Part shown: piece by piece, positions 25,016-38,084 of the stretch
Layout of the letters: each line of letters opens with the position of its first letter
Numbering within the stretch: the first letter of the stretch is position 1
Source of the DNA: Sphagnum compactum
Lineage: Eukaryota; Bryophyta; Sphagnopsida; Sphagnales
Assembly (NCBI GenBank): GCA_965153455.1
Contig: OZ234498.1
Coordinates: forward strand, 9,486,001 to 9,550,000
Direction: 5' to 3'
Length of the DNA stretch: 64,000 bases
Position numbers and translations under genes: made by a program
The notes under the pieces: generated by a model
What the model saw: the letters and a program-made list of their open reading frames with translations, nothing else
Databases searched by the model: none
Told to the model about the DNA's origin: nothing

Positions 25016-26371
25016 TTGAGAAAGGGGTTGTCAACACCTAAAGTCCCAAAGGTACCCACACCTTTGAATGCCATAATAGTTGAGCGCGAATGTGATCTGA
25101 CCATTGATGTGCAATGTAATGGATCAGTGTTGCGTGGAGTGTTGGTGGATGGAGGGGCAGGAGTCAATGTGATGACAATTCCTTCAATGAGGTACTTAGG
25201 CTTAAAAATTGATAGGCCAACCTCGGTAACCTTAAAGATGGCTAACAAACGAGTTGTTAGGCTAGAAGGAGTCATTAGCAATGTTGTGATCACTGTAATG
25301 AAGGTTTCTACCATTGTGGATTTCCATGTGGTATTAGAGGAAGATGGGGCTTATCTAATGATATTAGATAGGCCTTGGTTAACAAAGTCGCATGCAAGGA
25401 ACTATTGGGGCAAAGGATACATGACCATCGGAATTCATCCTAACCGACAGAAAGTTCCATTTGCCAGTTTTGTTAAAAACTTTGGAGGGACGAGTGAATA
25501 TGAAGATGAATTAGAAACAGACCAAAGCTCTAGTTCTGAAGGGATTTACATGGATGATTCTAGTGAAGAGGAAGTAAAGTTATATGCTTTGGAGACAATC
25601 CCCAAGGTTGGAGCTTTGTCGGATCAAAGGGTTCAAGGGGATGATAACCAATCAACTCCATGCGTGTTAACAGAAGGAGAAGTCGTGGAGTGGCTGAGCA
25701 AAATTCAACTAGGACCAGACCTTCACCTGGAGGAAAAAAAGCAATATGAGGATTTACTATGTAAGTATATCCATCTTTTTGCTTTCAGCTACAGAGACCT
25801 TAGGGAGGTCACCATGAAGCAACACAAAATTGAACTGTTACCAAATGCCAAACTGATCAGGGCCAAGCAAGGGAGGTGGAACCCAAGGTACACGGTAATG
25901 GTGAAGGAGGAGCTTGACAAGTTGTTGGAGGCAGGGTTCATTAGACCTGTGGAGACAACTGAGTGGGTTTTTCCTGTGATATTAGCATTAAAGAAGAATG
26001 ACAAACTAAGGGTATGTGTCAACTACAAAGCTTTAAACAAAGTAATTATGAAAGACCGATACCTTTTGCCATTTTGTGAAGAAATTTTGGAAGAAGTAGC
26101 AGGGCACGAGATGTACACATTTGGAGATGGGTACAGGGGCTACCACCAGGTGAAAATTGCTCTAGAAGATCAATTGAAGACCACATTCACCACACCTTGG
26201 GGGACATTTTGTTACACAGTAATGCCCTTTGGGTTGTGCAATGCTCCAGGGACATTTCAACGTTTAATGAATAAAGTTTTTTATCCATTCTTGGGCCTTT
26301 TTCTATGGGTTTTCATTGATGACTTTGGAGTTATAGTGATAGAGCTTCCCACCTTGCCAAACTTGAATTAG
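25016..26371 (+). pseudogene. Protease and reverse transcriptase segment of the gypsy element
   Basis: An aspartic protease region near 25,100-25,400 has VLVDGGAGVNVM at the active site. It is followed by an acidic linker, then the RT fingers and palm: GRWNPRYTVMVKEELDKLLE, LRVCVNYKALNKV, then FIDDF at 26312-26326 in place of the common YLDDI/FIDDI. The frame shifts just after the active site, near 26,330, and terminates at 26371. Confidence 0.9.
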
Positions 26372-26382
26372 TCTTTCAATGT

Positions 26383-27180
26383 TTGGATAGTTCGGGAATG
26401 ACTTTGAGCCCTGAGAAAACCACAATTGGTTTTTCAGAAGGGAAGATGGTTGGACACATTATGTCAAAGGATGGGGTAGCCACAAATCCCGAGAAGCTTG
26501 ATAAGATTTCAAAGCTTCCCTTTCCCACCACGAAAAAAGCCCTTCGAGGTTTTTTAGGGATGGTGGGATATTATCGTAAGTTCATACACATGTTTGTAGC
26601 AAAAGCACGTCCTTTAACACGATTCTTGCGTGAAGATGCACCTGCACCAATGGAGGACGAGGTGTCAAGACGGGCATTCGAATAACTTAAGTTAATTCTT
26701 CAAGTTGCGCCAATCCTTCGAACTCCAAATTGGAACAAATCACTTTTAGTATATTGTGATGCATCTGGAGAAGCGGTGGGGAACACACTATCACAATTGG
26801 ACAAAAATGGGCACGACCATCCCATTCATTTTGCTAGCAGACGATTAATTTCAGCAGAGAAGAATTATACTGTGACCAAACTAGAAAGTCTTGTAGTTAT
26901 TTTCTCTCTTAAGAAATTTCGCCATTACTTGTTGGGATACAAGGCCAAAATTGTGACAGATCACAAGGCGTTAACCTACTTGGTCAACAAGCCCAATCCA
27001 AGTGGTCGACTTGCTCGATGGCTACTCTTGATGGAGGAGTTTGACATTGACATTGTCCATCGTCTAGGAAGGTGGCATGACAATGTTGATGGCCTTACAA
27101 GAGCATACGAAGGAGTGGGTGATGTTTCAGAGGATGACGACTTTCCGGATGCGACAATCATGGCCATTAATGCAGAATAA
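26383..27180 (+). pseudogene. RT thumb/connection and RNase H of the gypsy element
   Basis: 26383-26685 continues RT (GHIMSKDGVATNPEKLDKI, LRGFLGMVGYYRKFI) and stops at TAA 26683-26685. RNase H follows in frame from about 26,740 with VYCDASGEAVG, FASRRLISAEKNY and TDHKALTYL. The first catalytic Asp and the DHKAL motif are visible. Confidence 0.9.
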
Positions 27181-27299
27181 GCACTTGAAGAATATTGGGA
27201 AATCATTTAGTACTTAGATGGCATGAGGTTTCCAGTTACAGCCATAAAGGCAGTATGAATAAGAATTGCGCACAAGAGTCGAAATTACTTGATGATAGG

Positions 27300-28446
27300 C
27301 AATCAGCTCTACTTCCAAGGAAGGGATGGTGTTTTACAACGAACCATTGGAAAACGTGACACCTCACGTCTTTTGTACGAATTTCATGATGGGTTCTGTG
27401 GAGGCCACTTTGCGAGATGAATCACTGCACAAAAGATTTTGCAAGCAGGTTATTATTGGCCCACCCTCTTCAAGGATGCCCATGATTATTATAGGAGTTG
27501 TGATGTATGTCAAGCCTGTGCACAAAGGTCTAATATGAGTGGCCCTTCACATCCCATACCACCATTAGGACCTTTTAAAAAATGGGGAATTTATTTAAGG
27601 GGCCCATTGCCAATGACTAGGAGAGGGCATTGATTCATTGTGGTTGCCACAGACTACCTCACAAAGTTTGCAGAAGTACATGCCCTGAAGTCTTAAGTGA
27701 AACATGAAGTAGCACGATTTCTGTATGAACGAGTTTTTACTCGATTTGAGACACCACTTGAAATTGTTTTTGATAATGATCCTCAATTTTTGAGTGAGGT
27801 TGTGGAAAACTTGTTAGCACGCCTTGCAGCGAAACATAGGTTTACCACTATGTATAAGCCTAACACTAATGGCCTAGTAGAAAGGACCAATAGGACATTG
27901 TGTTCCATGTTGGCAAAAAAGGCCGAGGTTCATGTGAACATTTGTGATTGGGATTTCAATATCCACCATGTTGTGTGGGTTTACAACACCACATACAAAA
28001 CTGCCACAAGGTACTCACCCTTTCGTTTAACCTACAGGATGGAAGCACTTTTACCCATTGAGCTGGGAGTAATGACTTTACGCACTGCTACAACGATGAG
28101 ACTTCCTTTGGATGAGTCTCAACGCCATCGATTGTTGCAACTTAATGAATTGGACGAATTGTAATCGAAAGCCCACCAATCCATTGAACTCGCATAGGCT
28201 CAACAAAAGAAGGCTTTTGACAAGAAGGTGAAGAAAAGGGAGTTCACAGAAGGTGACCTTGTCATGATGTTTGACGCTCGACATCATCGCAGGGCTTATA
28301 AAAAATTGTTACCCAAGTGGTTTGGACCTTTTGTTATCAAAAATGTGTTTGCTGATAATGGATCTTATGAACTTGAAAATGTTGATGGCTCACCATATCC
28401 AGACCACATTAATCATGACAAATTGAAGAAGGTTTTGGATGTGTGA
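27300..28446 (+). pseudogene. Integrase of the gypsy element, multiply interrupted
   Basis: The HHCC zinc region (HDGFCGGH ... SCDVCQAC) is seen at about 27,380-27,520, cut by TGA 27418-27420. The catalytic core follows with its first Asp in DYLTKFAE, the second in FDNDPQF and the Glu in NGLVERTNRTL. Further stops lie at 27631-27633, 27694-27696, 28162-28164 and 28195-28197. The C-terminal part (WFGPFVI ... NHDKLKKV) ends at 28446 with no chromodomain. Confidence 0.88.
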
Positions 28447-28482
28447 TTCCGAGGACGGAATCCATAATGAGTTTGGGAGTGA

Positions 28483-28998
28483 TGTAACTTGATGTGTAAC
28501 TTGATGTAATTACATAATTACTTAGGTAATTGTATAAAGGGGTAAGTTGAGTGATAGGATTCTATAATTTGGTCATGGTGCATTGACTTTCACATATTAA
28601 TTTATGTGGAAGTCATGTGCACCATGTGATTATGTTTCCTTGTGATTAATTGTGGAATCACATGGGGAACCATGTGGTGGATAAACTTTAGGAAGTTTCT
28701 TGACTAGTTTCCTTTTGGTTGGTATATAAGTGGGTGTTTGTGACCTTGAAAAATACTTTCACTTGTACAAAGTTATTGTATGAATACAAAGTTTGTTAGA
28801 ATTGAAGTTTTGGTTTTTGAAAGGCTTTTGGTTTTGAATGGTTTTGGTGTTGTTTGTGTTTAGTTCATGGTAGGAGAATGGTGAGACTTGCATAGACAAT
28901 TGAAAGGTGAAAGAATAATTTTACAACCAAGAACATAGATTTCGTAGTTATGTAGTAATCATACATAATTTCAGTTCCAAACCCGTTCGTGTTGTACA
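28483..28998 (+). repeat. 3' LTR of the gypsy element
   Basis: Begins TGTAACTTGATG, which is itself duplicated in tandem (28483-28494 and 28495-28506), and ends GTTGTACA. It keeps a segment of about 62 bp (about 28886-28948) missing from the 5' copy. Confidence 0.93.
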
Positions 28999-29002
28999 TG
29001 CA

Positions 29003-31493
29003 CACACTTTCTTTTCAATTATTCGCCCACCTTTGTGACTTAATGCATGATTCATAAAACAAACATGCATCCATCGGTTTCAATGTAGAAAAGCCCATAA
29101 ATGGAATGAAAAGGGTAAAAAATAAGTTTGGATACAAAGATGAAAAATGCGTTTTCATGAACATTTCAAGTGATTAGATTAGTGTTTGGTTATGCCAAGT
29201 TGATTCTACAATTGGCATAGTTGATGCCAATTGCTTATGTGCATATGTTCACATAAGCTCAAACCAAAATTGTGAATACCCTAGTGAAGAAGCTAAATAC
29301 ACTAATTGAAGCTATAAATACCCATGTGTTACCTAGATTCACAACTAGTGTTTGCGCACAAGAACATGACAAAATCAACACAAAAAGGGAATAAATTGTT
29401 AGTTGACTTGATGGACATGATTTACAAATCTAGCCTAGCTATGGATGAAAGGTGTTCAAAGACATAAAAAATTATGATGGAAAAACAACTAGAGCATTTT
29501 TTTAGTATTTCAAGACTAAAGATAAAGCAATCAACGACACACAAAACAACATGGTAAGAGCATTGACAAAGTGATGAACATGGTATCCACCAAAAACAAA
29601 ATCAAATGGAATGCTCGTACAAACCTTCTATGACAAGATCACAAATAGAATGATAAGGAGGATCTTTAGCTAATGGGAATTGAAGATCAAATGCAATAAA
29701 AAATGATGAAATTAATTGATTACCAAGTCAAATTTTGAGGTTAGACATTGAACATTGTTTTTATCATGTGTTTAGCTCCTTTGCGACCCAAGGAAAATGT
29801 TCAATCTTTGCATTATGAATATTTAGACATCTTTTGACCTTTAATTGCATGTAATGTTTGTTCATTGACATCTTCATTGTTTATAGGCACATTGCTTGCT
29901 TTTGGAATTCACTTACACCTCAAATTTAGTAGTTTGCATTAGCTTTTGAACATTAAATTCAGTTTGAGATCCAAGAAAGTTGTGCTAGAGATGTCAATAA
30001 TGAAAAACATCCAGTTTAAAGGAAACATGCAAATCAACTTTTGTTAGTAATTTTCAAAATGTTTTCTTGAATATGCCAAAGGCATTTTCCACAATTGACA
30101 TATTGTTTTTATGTTTCAAAATAACAATTTGGATTCTATGAATAGATTCAAAATGTGAAAGAAATAATAAAATCCAAGGAATTTAAACACATTCATATAT
30201 GAACATCAAATTTATCATATTGTTTCCATCCTTTATACCCCACATGCAAATATGCATATACAAATTAGATGAGACCTAACATTATGTGCAAACCAATATG
30301 GGGTGGGCATTTGATTTTTTACATACCACGTAAACCCAATATATTGAGGAAAATAATAAGACAACCATAAAGGTTTGGGTTTTTGAAAAATAACAAAATT
30401 AGAAAATTATGTGGGTTTAGTTATTTTTAAAATGAGAATGGAGGGTATGGGTTGGGGGTAGGGATTTCAAATTATTTAAGGCACTTATTTCACTTGACAA
30501 ATACCTTTTAGAAATAACTTGCAAGGTTTCTATCACATACCCAATTTCAACTAATAGTGTTAAGTTCTTTGAATTTGAACCCAAATGAAACAAACTTTTA
30601 TATAAAAACACTTACACATTTGCATATTTAAAATTAAAAAACTTGATGTTTATGTATAAGATTTACATTGTAAGCATTGTCCAAAAGGATACCAAAGATG
30701 AACAAGGAAGGTGTGGTTCATAAATTTGATCCATATTCCAACTCATTGTGTAGTAAGGCTATCACAAAAATATACATTTTACATGTTTCATGCTACATAC
30801 AACTATATTAGAACATTCACAAAATTCACAAATGTATGAAAGGTGCAAAACACATCTTTACCAAAAAGAAAGATGAAGTGATTTTGAATGATAAGTTTTG
30901 GCAATATGTCAAATTTGGTTCCACCTTGACAGTTGTGCATTTAATCATTTTTAGGCCACTTCAAAAATTCACCCATGGTAAATGCAATTAACATGCACAA
31001 CATCAATGCTAAAAATTGATCAACAATTACATGATCTACCATGTGTGATATATGGGACAACACATGACATGGTTTGGGATTCAAAGTTTCATGGGTGGTG
31101 TCACTAATGTTCAATAACAATATAAAAATGCCAAAAACACACATTTGTGTGAAACTTGCCAAACCACTATCACATTTTCATATAAAACATTGTTGGATTT
31201 CCACAAAGTTATAAACACCTACACATTGGCCAAGGTTGTCAAAACCAATGTGATGCATAAAAATTGTGTCTATCATCAAGTTAGCATCCGTTTAGACATG
31301 ATGCGGGGGTGCATCTATGTCCAAACTAATGCATCGTGTTGTAACAAACACCCAAACGTTGTGACAACCCTGACATTTGCATATGGTTATTAACGCCCAA
31401 AAACACATAAATTATATAGACCCTTAATGAAAACATAACAACAAATGTTACCATTTATTTAATATTGAAGTAGATAATTCATATCACCAACTT
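29003..31493. other. AT-rich intergenic, no gene recognised
   Basis: Only chance frames below 100 codons. No motif, array or RNA gene could be supported. Confidence 0.6.
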
Positions 31494-33640
31494 TTAAGGA
31501 CTAGTCACATTCCACACCATCTTCAAATTCAACCTCCAATTCATTATCAAATTAGATTTTACGTCACATCTAGTTGCCAAGTCCACATGTTTTAAATAAC
31601 CAATGTGTAGAATTGTTAACCAGTTCTTGTTAACAAAAAATAATTTGTTAACATTATCAATTTGAAGATGGCATTTGCAAAATGAAGTCAAAATTGCAAC
31701 AATTGAAAAAATTCTCTCTATCTTGATTTGGGAGGTTCCAAATTCTTTGAATGTGTTTTGCAATTGTAGATTTTTTTGTTCTTTTATGCACCACTAGCTC
31801 AAGGCATCCTTGTAATTTGCATAAACTAGGTAATGGCAATATCCATCAAACTTTTTTAACACAAGGTGCTTCAAAGTATTTAGATTTATTTTAGTGGTGT
31901 GAAACAAATCTTCAAAATCAACCTATGATCATTACATTTGAGGTTCATCAATAATATTCGACATTCATGATTTATAAGCTTCCACTGACAGAAACAACAA
32001 TAATTGTGAGTCATAATTGGTAACCAAATTACCTACATTTTTATGACCCACATAACTAATGATTAGACCCAAACCTTTAAACCTAGGAGTAACATTGATG
32101 CTAACATCTAATGACCTTTCCTCCTATCAAATCCTTGAAAAGAAGAAATGAAGGGCATAAGCACTTCCAAAATTTTGACATTTCATTCATTCCATAGCTT
32201 TTCCAACTTTTCATAAAAAATGGACGTCTCTAAATTAGTCAAGTTATCAAGGACAATCTAATTTAAAAGTTCATCATGAATCTCATGACAAGTGGAAATG
32301 AGAAAATGTAAAGCATTTCCAAGCAACTAATGACCATGACTTTGGTTCATCACACAAACAAACTATCGATGACAAAACTTTCACAACAATTTCACAATTT
32401 GCCTAAGTTTGTGGAGATGGTACATGGCTTTACAATGCCATTATTTACTAATTATAACACAAGGCAAAACTGAAATGAAATGTCAAAGCATCTTGTAATA
32501 GTAACACCCAACTTGCAAACTTGTGTGAAAAACCCAAGGATGCTAAAAGCCAAAACAAATTGTTAGTTGGAATTGGGACCAAACATCCTCATGTAAGATT
32601 TGCAAATTAAAAATAATTTTTAAAAAACAATTGTTTTTTTAAAATCAGATCTCGGTCACTTGGTTTTCACTAGTGTGTTTAGTTTTTTTAGCATGAACCC
32701 AATTTCTATGCAAGCTTCGTCCCATGCTTGCTTCCCCTTGCCACTTTTCTTTGGCCATGTTTTTTGAATGTCAACTTGAGTAGACTTGATAAATGTAAAG
32801 TTAAAAACCCCGGGCAACTTTGTCATTTGTAGTAGTGTATTGACAAAGCTTGGATAATGCATGTTCCATCAAATGGTTCAAACATGCCCAAGGCATGACA
32901 AGATACAATTGAGTTTAGGGCATATGCACATGTTTGCAAATTGGATCCCTTATCCTTCACATATACCCAAATCTTCTGAATTATGTTAATCATGTTGAAA
33001 AGTTGCAATAATAAGATTGCCATGGTTACATTGGAAAGGTATCAAAAGCTTCAAACAACCCAAGTGTGTTACATGCTTTGGTTGTTAATCACTCAAGTAA
33101 TTTTTTACAACCATAACAAACACATCATGAACCCCTTTTGACATCCAACGATCAAAAGTGCAAATGACTAAATCACATTTGGCCAATATAGATTGAGCAT
33201 ATTCAACCAAATTTTTTTGCACTAAAGAAAGAAAAATGCCTTTAACAAAAGCTTTCTTGGATGGGAAGACAACTTTCATGCATAATCTATATGTCAATGC
33301 TTGCAATGAAATTGATTTCACTATCCTGAATGGTAGAAAGCCCTAGTTGATCACAAACAACATGATATCCTCCATGAAACATTTTTATGTGGCATGATCT
33401 TTTAGAAACCCAAAAAACTAAAAGTGGCACTTGGTGTTACATTTAGCCTCTTGTTAGTTAGTTCCTTATTAGATAGGGATTTAAGATGACTTGGAACTTG
33501 TTATTCATACAATTTGGAGGAGGTTTTATGTTTTACCTCCACGTGTTTTTTCATTGTAGTAGTGCCATTTGCTTTACGATAAGTAATGAAGCCATTATAA
33601 CACCTAGTGCACAAGGCCAAAATTTTAGGATCACATGTAT
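31494..33640 (-). pseudogene. Decayed hAT-like transposase (BED finger to C-terminal dimerisation motif)
   Basis: Read on the minus strand, broken frames appear in transposase order. At about 33620-33527 is a BED-type zinc finger with CTRC followed by TMKKHVEVKH (CX2C and HX4H spacing). At 33321-33085 is a segment with ICTFDRWMSKGVHDVFVMVVK, matching the FDxWxSxxxHDxF block of hAT transposases. At 33023-32823 is IWVYVKDKGSNLQTCAYALN. At 31763-31494 is IERIFSIVAILTSF followed by a Leu-rich KLFFVNKNW segment, the hATC dimerisation signature. Many stops and frame changes show that it is dead. Terminal inverted repeats were not located. Confidence 0.72.
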
Positions 33641-34044
33641 GATGATGGAAAATTATGCATCAAATATTGGATTCACATTCATATTTACAAGTTGGTTATC
33701 ATTTACCTTGAAAAAAACCCATATTAGTGAGTTGTGATTGTAAGGTTTCAAAACAACTCCTTGTTTTTTCAACTCTTCCATGTGCATTTCAAATAGGTGT
33801 GCCGCACCTCATCACCATTGGCGTTTTTTAAACCTTGTTTTTCATTGCCTTCAACTTGTAAATTGTCTATGTTGTTGCTATTACCACGTCTTACAAAAGC
33901 TTATGAAGGGGAATTGAGGTTAAAGGCAACATCATGCATTTTCATGGTAGAGACCATTTTCTTGTTGATTAACATTTGGAGAAAAATGAAATTTGAAACC
34001 TAACGTCCAACAATTTTATAAAATAAGTAGGAATAGTAATAGAG
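33641..34044. other. Intergenic, nothing recognised
   Basis: AT-rich spacer between the hAT-like relic and the tandem array. It may contain the undetected 5' end of the transposon. Confidence 0.5.
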
Positions 34045-34690
34045 CCAAACCCTAGCTTGTGAAAGCTCAAACCCAATAATAGAAACCATGACAAGTAGGA
34101 GTTGTGCAATGGAGAAAAGCCCCAACTTGTGAAAACTCAAACACTACAACAAAAACCATAGGAAGTAGGAGTTGTGTAATGGAAAAAAACCCCAATTTGT
34201 GAAAGTTTAGACCCTATAACAAAACCCACAATAATTGCAACAAAAAGCACAATACAAAGGAGCAATGCAATGGAGATAAAACCAACTTGTGGAAGTTCAA
34301 AGCTTGCAATAAAAACCACAACTACAATAAAAACCATAATAATTAGGAGTTGCGCAATGGAAAAAAACCGTAACTTGTGAAAGTTTAGACCTTGCAACAA
34401 AAACTAAAACAACAACAATTGTAATAAAAACCACAATAAGAATTGTGCAATGGAAAAAAACCTTAACTTGTGAAAGTTCAAAGCTTGCAACAAACATCAC
34501 AACAAGTAAGAGTTGTGCAATGGAGGAAACCCCAATTCATGAAAGCTTATATCTTGCAACAGAAAACACAACAATTGCAACAAAAACCATAGCAAATAAG
34601 AATTATGCAATGGAGAAAAACCTCATCTTGTGAAAGGTCAAAGCTTGTAACAAAAACCACAATAATTGCAATACAAACCATAATGTTGTA
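34045..34690. repeat. Tandem array with about eight degenerate units
   Basis: Units contain GAGTTGTGCAATGGA, AAAAACCCCAACTTGTGAAAG, TTCAAAGCTTGCAACAAAAA and CCACAACAATTGCAA. The CAATGGA or TAATGGA word recurs near 34109, 34175, 34266, 34355, 34445, 34517 and 34606. Spacing varies from 66 to 91 bp because the CAATTGCAACAAAAACCA part is itself gained or lost. Short frames on both strands here are shadows of the repeat. Confidence 0.8.
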
Positions 34691-37600
34691 GGAGTTGTAT
34701 TTAATAATTGATGATGACTTCAAATAGATAGTGATGTTAAATTACAAAGATCGTTGAAACAAAATGCATAAAACCTTACGATTATAAAACCACGCAAATA
34801 AAAGCTTAGTTTATTGCAAGTGGCATGCAAATCACTAAGGGTCACAAAAATGCTGAAATTTTCTCTTCCCTCCTTTACCTTTCTTAATTAAAAATCAATG
34901 AAAAACAACAACGGTGAATTATTTTTCAAATGAAGGAGGTGAAAATTGAGAACAAAAAAAAACACATAAAAAAATAAATTCATAACCAAACAAAAAATGC
35001 ATACCTTTTACATTTTCCCTTTTGAAATCTTCTAAAGATTTTAAGTGGTGGTACAAGCTTCATTGATTAACATTCGTTTGACTTTTGCTCTTTCAATTAA
35101 GAGTTCCTTTGCATTGATGTGTTAGACAATGACAATATTCCATCTCAAGATTAGATCCAAATTATTTTAAGTAGCATGGTTACTTTTAGGAAAATCATGA
35201 GACAACAAGCTTGTTTACAAAGCTCTCATAATTAAGGAAACAAACTAAATCCTAGCCTTGAGGGAAAAAAACCTTAACCCTATTGTATGCCCCCAAGGAT
35301 TATATCAAAGGTACAAATCAAGTTTTTTCCAAATAACTAACCATTTTTTCTTCTCATTTTGATCATAGTTATGATTAGGGGTGACAATAGGGGTGTGTAC
35401 CCATCATTTCAATTTGGCGAGGTAAGGTTTGGGTGTAAGGTTTTGAAAATTTTAACTTATATATGTACCTGACCTAACACCCATCAAATACCTGCCTTCA
35501 AATCTTAAATATGTCCCACATTGTTACAAACCCTACAAGAGAAAAAGGGAAAACCTACACCCATAACATATTTCATTGTACACCATTTGTCTACATTGTG
35601 GGGAGAACACTTTATTTACTATTATTCTTTTCCTTTTGGGTGGAAGGAAATAGTATTGGTAAGAACTAAAAACAAACATTATACATAGGGTAAAGGATCC
35701 AACTTCCATAAGTTTTAGGTACCATCTAATGTATCATTATCCAACCTTTAAGCCTATTGCCTTTGTTTCCCAATGATCAATTTTTTACTACCATATTATT
35801 TGCAAAATGGCTATCCACCTTTCCCAAGGTTTGACACCAAGTACCCACATGGTCTTATTACTTGCCCGATGACCAACATAAAATATTGTTGCATAGGAGC
35901 TAATATCTAGCATGTTTAACTTGGCATCTACCTAATTACAAGGTGGGAATGAATTGAAATTTAGAAAATCAAATAAATTACAAGTATTTAAACTTTATAT
36001 TTTTAAATTTTAAATTTTACATAATTTAAATTTAATTATTTAAATACTTATTGTAAATGACCATCATTACATCATAGGGATGATAATTCAATGGATGTAA
36101 GTGCACCAACTAGTTGTCCAATCATGCAAAATGTTTCAAGCAATTTCATGCCATGTTTAACTTTTTACAAATAATATGCTTTTACAACAATTATCCTTAC
36201 AACTAGCCTAGTTACATGTTGTCCATAAAACTAAAATGTTGTTGAAAACATAGTTACCAATGACATAATTTAATGCTTTGGAATGATTTAATTATGTAGT
36301 GCAATTGAACTTTTCTTCGTATTTTCATCCAATCCTTCCTACCAATTTATGGACCCCCATACAAACTTGGATACTTTGGATGGGTTTTGACATATTTATG
36401 AATATTGACATAACTTTTATAATTGTGTGGCTATTTTTAATGCTTTCAATGCTTGCATTTTTAAATGATTTAAAAATTTGTGAAAAAATAATATGTGGTG
36501 GGGTCCTATAGTCTTGGATGCATTGACGAAATGTTTATGATTTGAAGTGAGGAAAATATAATAATTGCATGAAATATAGACAATGGTTTTTTAAGTTCAC
36601 AAATTCCCCCAAACTAGGTAGTTAAAAATCTCATTCCATCACAATCCTAAACTCCTCAGAATTCCCCCTACAATATACCCTAAAAGTTTAAACCATTTTT
36701 CCCTTCTTTTTAAGTCTATTCAAAATCCTTGCTTAGATAAACACTTAATCTGCTCATTCACAAATCCAACTTCTAAACCTAGCTATTAGATTCAAAGTTT
36801 ACACATTTAAAAATCTTTAATATCAAATTCAACCAAAATCCCTAGGTAGATTTTGGTTTAATTGATGACATTATTTCAGGGAGTTCTTAGAATTGTAGCC
36901 ATGGACATAAATGTAGTGACACCCTCCCCAAATACAATTTTCTTGAAGCATTGAGGGAAATCGTTTTTAAAAAAAAAGGGAGTTTGTGACAAAATATTTT
37001 TTTTTCAAAAGATTATGCCACTTTTGGATGATTTTTAGTTTTTAAAAAATATTGATAAAAAATCTACAAATGCAAAACAATGAATTTGTTGAAAGGATTG
37101 AATATTATTTTGCCATAAATGTCAGATTTGCAAGGTAACATAAGCTTTTATGTCACCTCATTGCTCAAAATTTAATATGAAAGTGCTTATGGGGTGCAAT
37201 GATGAAGATGTTATTAAGCACCCATAATAAAAATGTTTAGACCAAAAGATGGGTCTTCAAGTAACAACAAGGAATTGTAATTTTTTGAAATGTGAATGCA
37301 AATGTAATGAACTTTGAAGGCAATCTTGGAACATCTCCATCCACATTAGTAAAAACTCTTGTACTCACAATTTTGGATGAAGCATAGCAATTCAATTGTG
37401 TGAAATCATTGTTCTTCACACTAAGTTTGCTTACTGTAGTGCTTAAATGCAAGCCTACACTAAAAGGAAATGACTTTTTTGATTGGCTTAGGTGAAGAGA
37501 TTGGAATAATCTTTCCATTTAAATTTTACGAATTTTCATGAGACTGAATGAAGGGAGAATAAATAAGATTGAGTCTTGAATGTGGTGAATAGTGAAAAAA

Positions 37601-38084
37601 CATACATTCTAATTTTCTTAAAGGTTAAGGAGGGTTGTTATAACCTAGCACTCATGAGTGCACTAGTTGGTGGATGAGGCCATTTAGGCCATTTTGGGTG
37701 AACCCAAACTAGGATTTTTTTCCTCTTTCCCTTGTTTGACCCTACCCCTCAATTTGAAAGAAACTAAACACCTAACTACTCAATAGCATCCCTAGCTACC
37801 CCAACAACAAAGCTACTTCTTCTTCCCTTTTTTTCCCCCTTTTTTTCTCTTTTCTTTTCTTCTAGCAACAATGCACTTTCTCCTTCTTTCTTCTTCTTCC
37901 TCTTCTTTTTCTAGTAGCAGCACTTTCAAGTGCCCTTTTTTTCGCCCTTTTTTCCCCTTCTTCCATTACTGCAGGGAGCAATGATTTTCAATGCCCTTCT
38001 TCTAAACACCTTTTTTTGTTCTTTTTCCAACAATCAATTTTTAATGCACTCCAAGAAAGTTTTTTTTTTGTGGGTCCTTTTTGT
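34691..38084. other. AT-rich intergenic with a possible transposon-end relic
   Basis: No gene recognised. Near 35,370-35,500 the words GGGGTGTGTACCCA, GGTTTGGGTG, CCTGACC and ACACCCATCAAATACC occur. They resemble subterminal sequence of plant hAT-type MITEs but no matching pair of ends was found. From 37,800 to 38,080 the + strand is pyrimidine-rich (CTTCTTC and TTTTTCCCC runs). Confidence 0.45.

Larger units (their letters stand above)
21283..29002 (+). mobile_element. Full-length, defective Ty3/gypsy LTR retrotransposon
   Basis: Two long terminal repeats (21287-21778 and 28483-28998) enclose gag, protease, RT, RNase H and integrase in gypsy order on the + strand. TGCA occurs at 21283-21286 and 28999-29002, consistent with a 4-bp target duplication; both LTRs start TGTAA and end TACA. 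A primer-binding site follows the 5' LTR and a purine-rich stretch (GAGTTTGGGAGTGA) precedes the 3' LTR. No chromodomain follows integrase, and the protease has DGGAG rather than DTGA. Both point to a non-chromodomain lineage near Tat/Athila. Several stops and at least one frameshift interrupt the coding part, so it is not autonomous. Confidence 0.92.
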
